From: Psilocybe azurescens
Taxonomy: Eukaryota > Basidiomycota > Agaricomycetes > Agaricales > Agrocybaceae
DNA length: 64,000 nucleotides
Direction of reading: 5' to 3'
Assembly (NCBI GenBank): GCA_023853785.1
Contig: JAJIRX010000488.1
Location: 1 to 64,000, forward strand
How positions within the stretch are numbered: the stretch's first letter is position 1; each line of letters begins with the position of its first letter. The notes beneath the pieces were generated by a model. The model did no database searches and had not been told where the DNA came from. It saw only the letters and a program-made list of their open reading frames with translations. The position numbers and the translations under genes were made by a program. Positions 62,981 to 64,000 of the stretch are shown one piece after another.

Positions 62981-64000
62981 ATGCGTTACGTCTTAGCGAC
63001 TGCTGCTTTCATCGCTTCTGCGGCTGCCCATGCCACATTCCAGGAGCTCTGGATCAACAATGTCGACGCTGGTTCCTCTTGTGTCCGCCTTCCCAACAGC
63101 AACAGCCCGATAACAAGCGTGTCTGGTAGTGTGAGTAGTTTCTGGCAGCCCATTATCGTGCTATAACTTTATTTCAGGATATTGCCTGTAACACAGCTGG
63201 TACTAGCAGGGGTGTCTGCGCCGTCAACGGTCTGTCGTGCATAATGTGGCTTATATACACATCTAACATCAATCAATATTCACAGCTGGTGATCAACTTA
63301 CCGTTGAGATGCATCAACAGCCAGGAGATCGCTCATGCAGCAACGAGGCCATTGGCGGAGATCACTTTGGGCCTGTGCAGGTCAGCTAGCATTTATTCTT
63401 CCAGAGAGGCCTTGCATTAAACCTCAGTGATATCATAGGTATATATGGCCGCCGTTTCTGATGCGACTACTGCCGTTGGAGCGAGTCAGAGCTGGTTCAA
63501 GGTTGCGGCACTTGGGATGCCATCAAAGAGCCCCAACTACTTCGGAACCCAAGTTCTCAACGTGAGCAGTGATCAACGACGTTCCATCTTTGGAACAAAC
63601 AATCGAATGAACAATCTTCTTTCTAGGATAACTGTGGGCACTTCACTTTCACAGTTCCTAAAGACATCGCACCCGGTAATTATCTCGTTCGGGCTGAAGT
63701 CATCGGTTAGTCTGGAACTCGTCGTCTTTCATAGCTTATTTCTGAAGTTTACTCCCATCAGCTCTTCACGTCGCTAGCTCGCTTGGAGGTGCTCAATTCT
63801 ACGTGTCATGCTACCAAATTAACGTTTCCGGCTCGGGATCTGCGAAACCTCCCACTGTCAAATTCCCGGGTGCCTACAGTGCCAATGACCCTGGTATCCT
63901 CGTCAACATCCATCAAAGTCTCAGCACCTACATTAGTGAGCGATGTTTTATTATTTCATCAATCCGCGTCATCTTAAGCGCTCGCGTTTGCTAGTCCCTG
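62981..64000 (+). CDS. AA9 lytic polysaccharide monooxygenase 2, truncated by window end
   Basis: Tandem paralogue of the preceding gene with the same exon plan. Signal peptide [16 protein letters not shown] then [74 protein letters not shown] and [16 protein letters not shown]. The window stops inside the intron after the catalytic domain, so a linker and CBM1 may follow outside. Same secreted cellulose-oxidising role. Confidence 0.93.

Overview
The window is nuclear DNA of a filamentous basidiomycete, almost certainly an Agaricomycete. Evidence: genes split by many short (about 45-65 nt) GT-AG introns, a mushroom-type NACHT NTPase, a CmcJ/AsaB-type oxidoreductase, KDZ transposase with CxC5/CxC6-like cysteine clusters, RTC4-like and WOPR proteins, and tandem AA9 lytic polysaccharide monooxygenases of a plant-cell-wall degrader. 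I cannot name the genus. Identifications rest on reading translations and on recalled family signatures; no database search was run.

Layout. 0-0.9 kb: 5' part of an EH-domain (Ede1/Eps15-like) gene on the minus strand, paralogous to a complete copy at 45.6-48.5 kb. 1.8-13.4 kb: four copies plus one fragment of a small kinase-like gene in both orientations; only the 9.7-11.1 kb copy is open throughout. An F-box/LRR-type gene lies at 3.8-5.3 kb. 14.06-24.14 kb: three transposons nested in one another, each with its own target-site duplication (TSD): a 9-bp-TSD inverted-repeat element, a PIF/Harbinger element (TAA) inside it, and a Ty3/Gypsy LTR retrotransposon (TACAT) inside that. The Gypsy element carries an extra zinc-knuckle ORF after pol. 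24.7-39.5 kb: a large KDZ-type DNA transposon with long, decayed inverted arms. It holds a CxC5/CxC6-KDZ transposase (minus), an RTC4-like gene ending in SUMO-interaction-like motifs (plus) and, between their 3' ends, a GC-richer block with a WOPR transcription-factor gene lacking the middle of its domain and a DEAD-box helicase fragment. MITEs and a solo LTR sit in the arms.

40-64 kb is mostly host genes: CmcJ-type oxidoreductase (+), NACHT NTPase (-), EH-domain protein (+), glycosyltransferase UGT-A (-), a repeat-rich gap, stomatin-like SPFH protein (+), UGT-B (+), AA9-CBM1 (+) and a second AA9 cut by the window end.

A theme across the window: most apparent frameshifts in otherwise convincing genes (NACHT, F-box, SPFH, EH, AA9, RTC4-like, Gypsy) are repaired by adding one base, usually to an existing homopolymer run. 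This looks like a consensus-sequence artefact more than mass pseudogenisation and should be settled before any gene here is called broken. Genuine decay (nonsense codons, lost starts, deletions) is seen in kinase copies 1, 2 and 4, the Harbinger transposase and the captured gene fragments.
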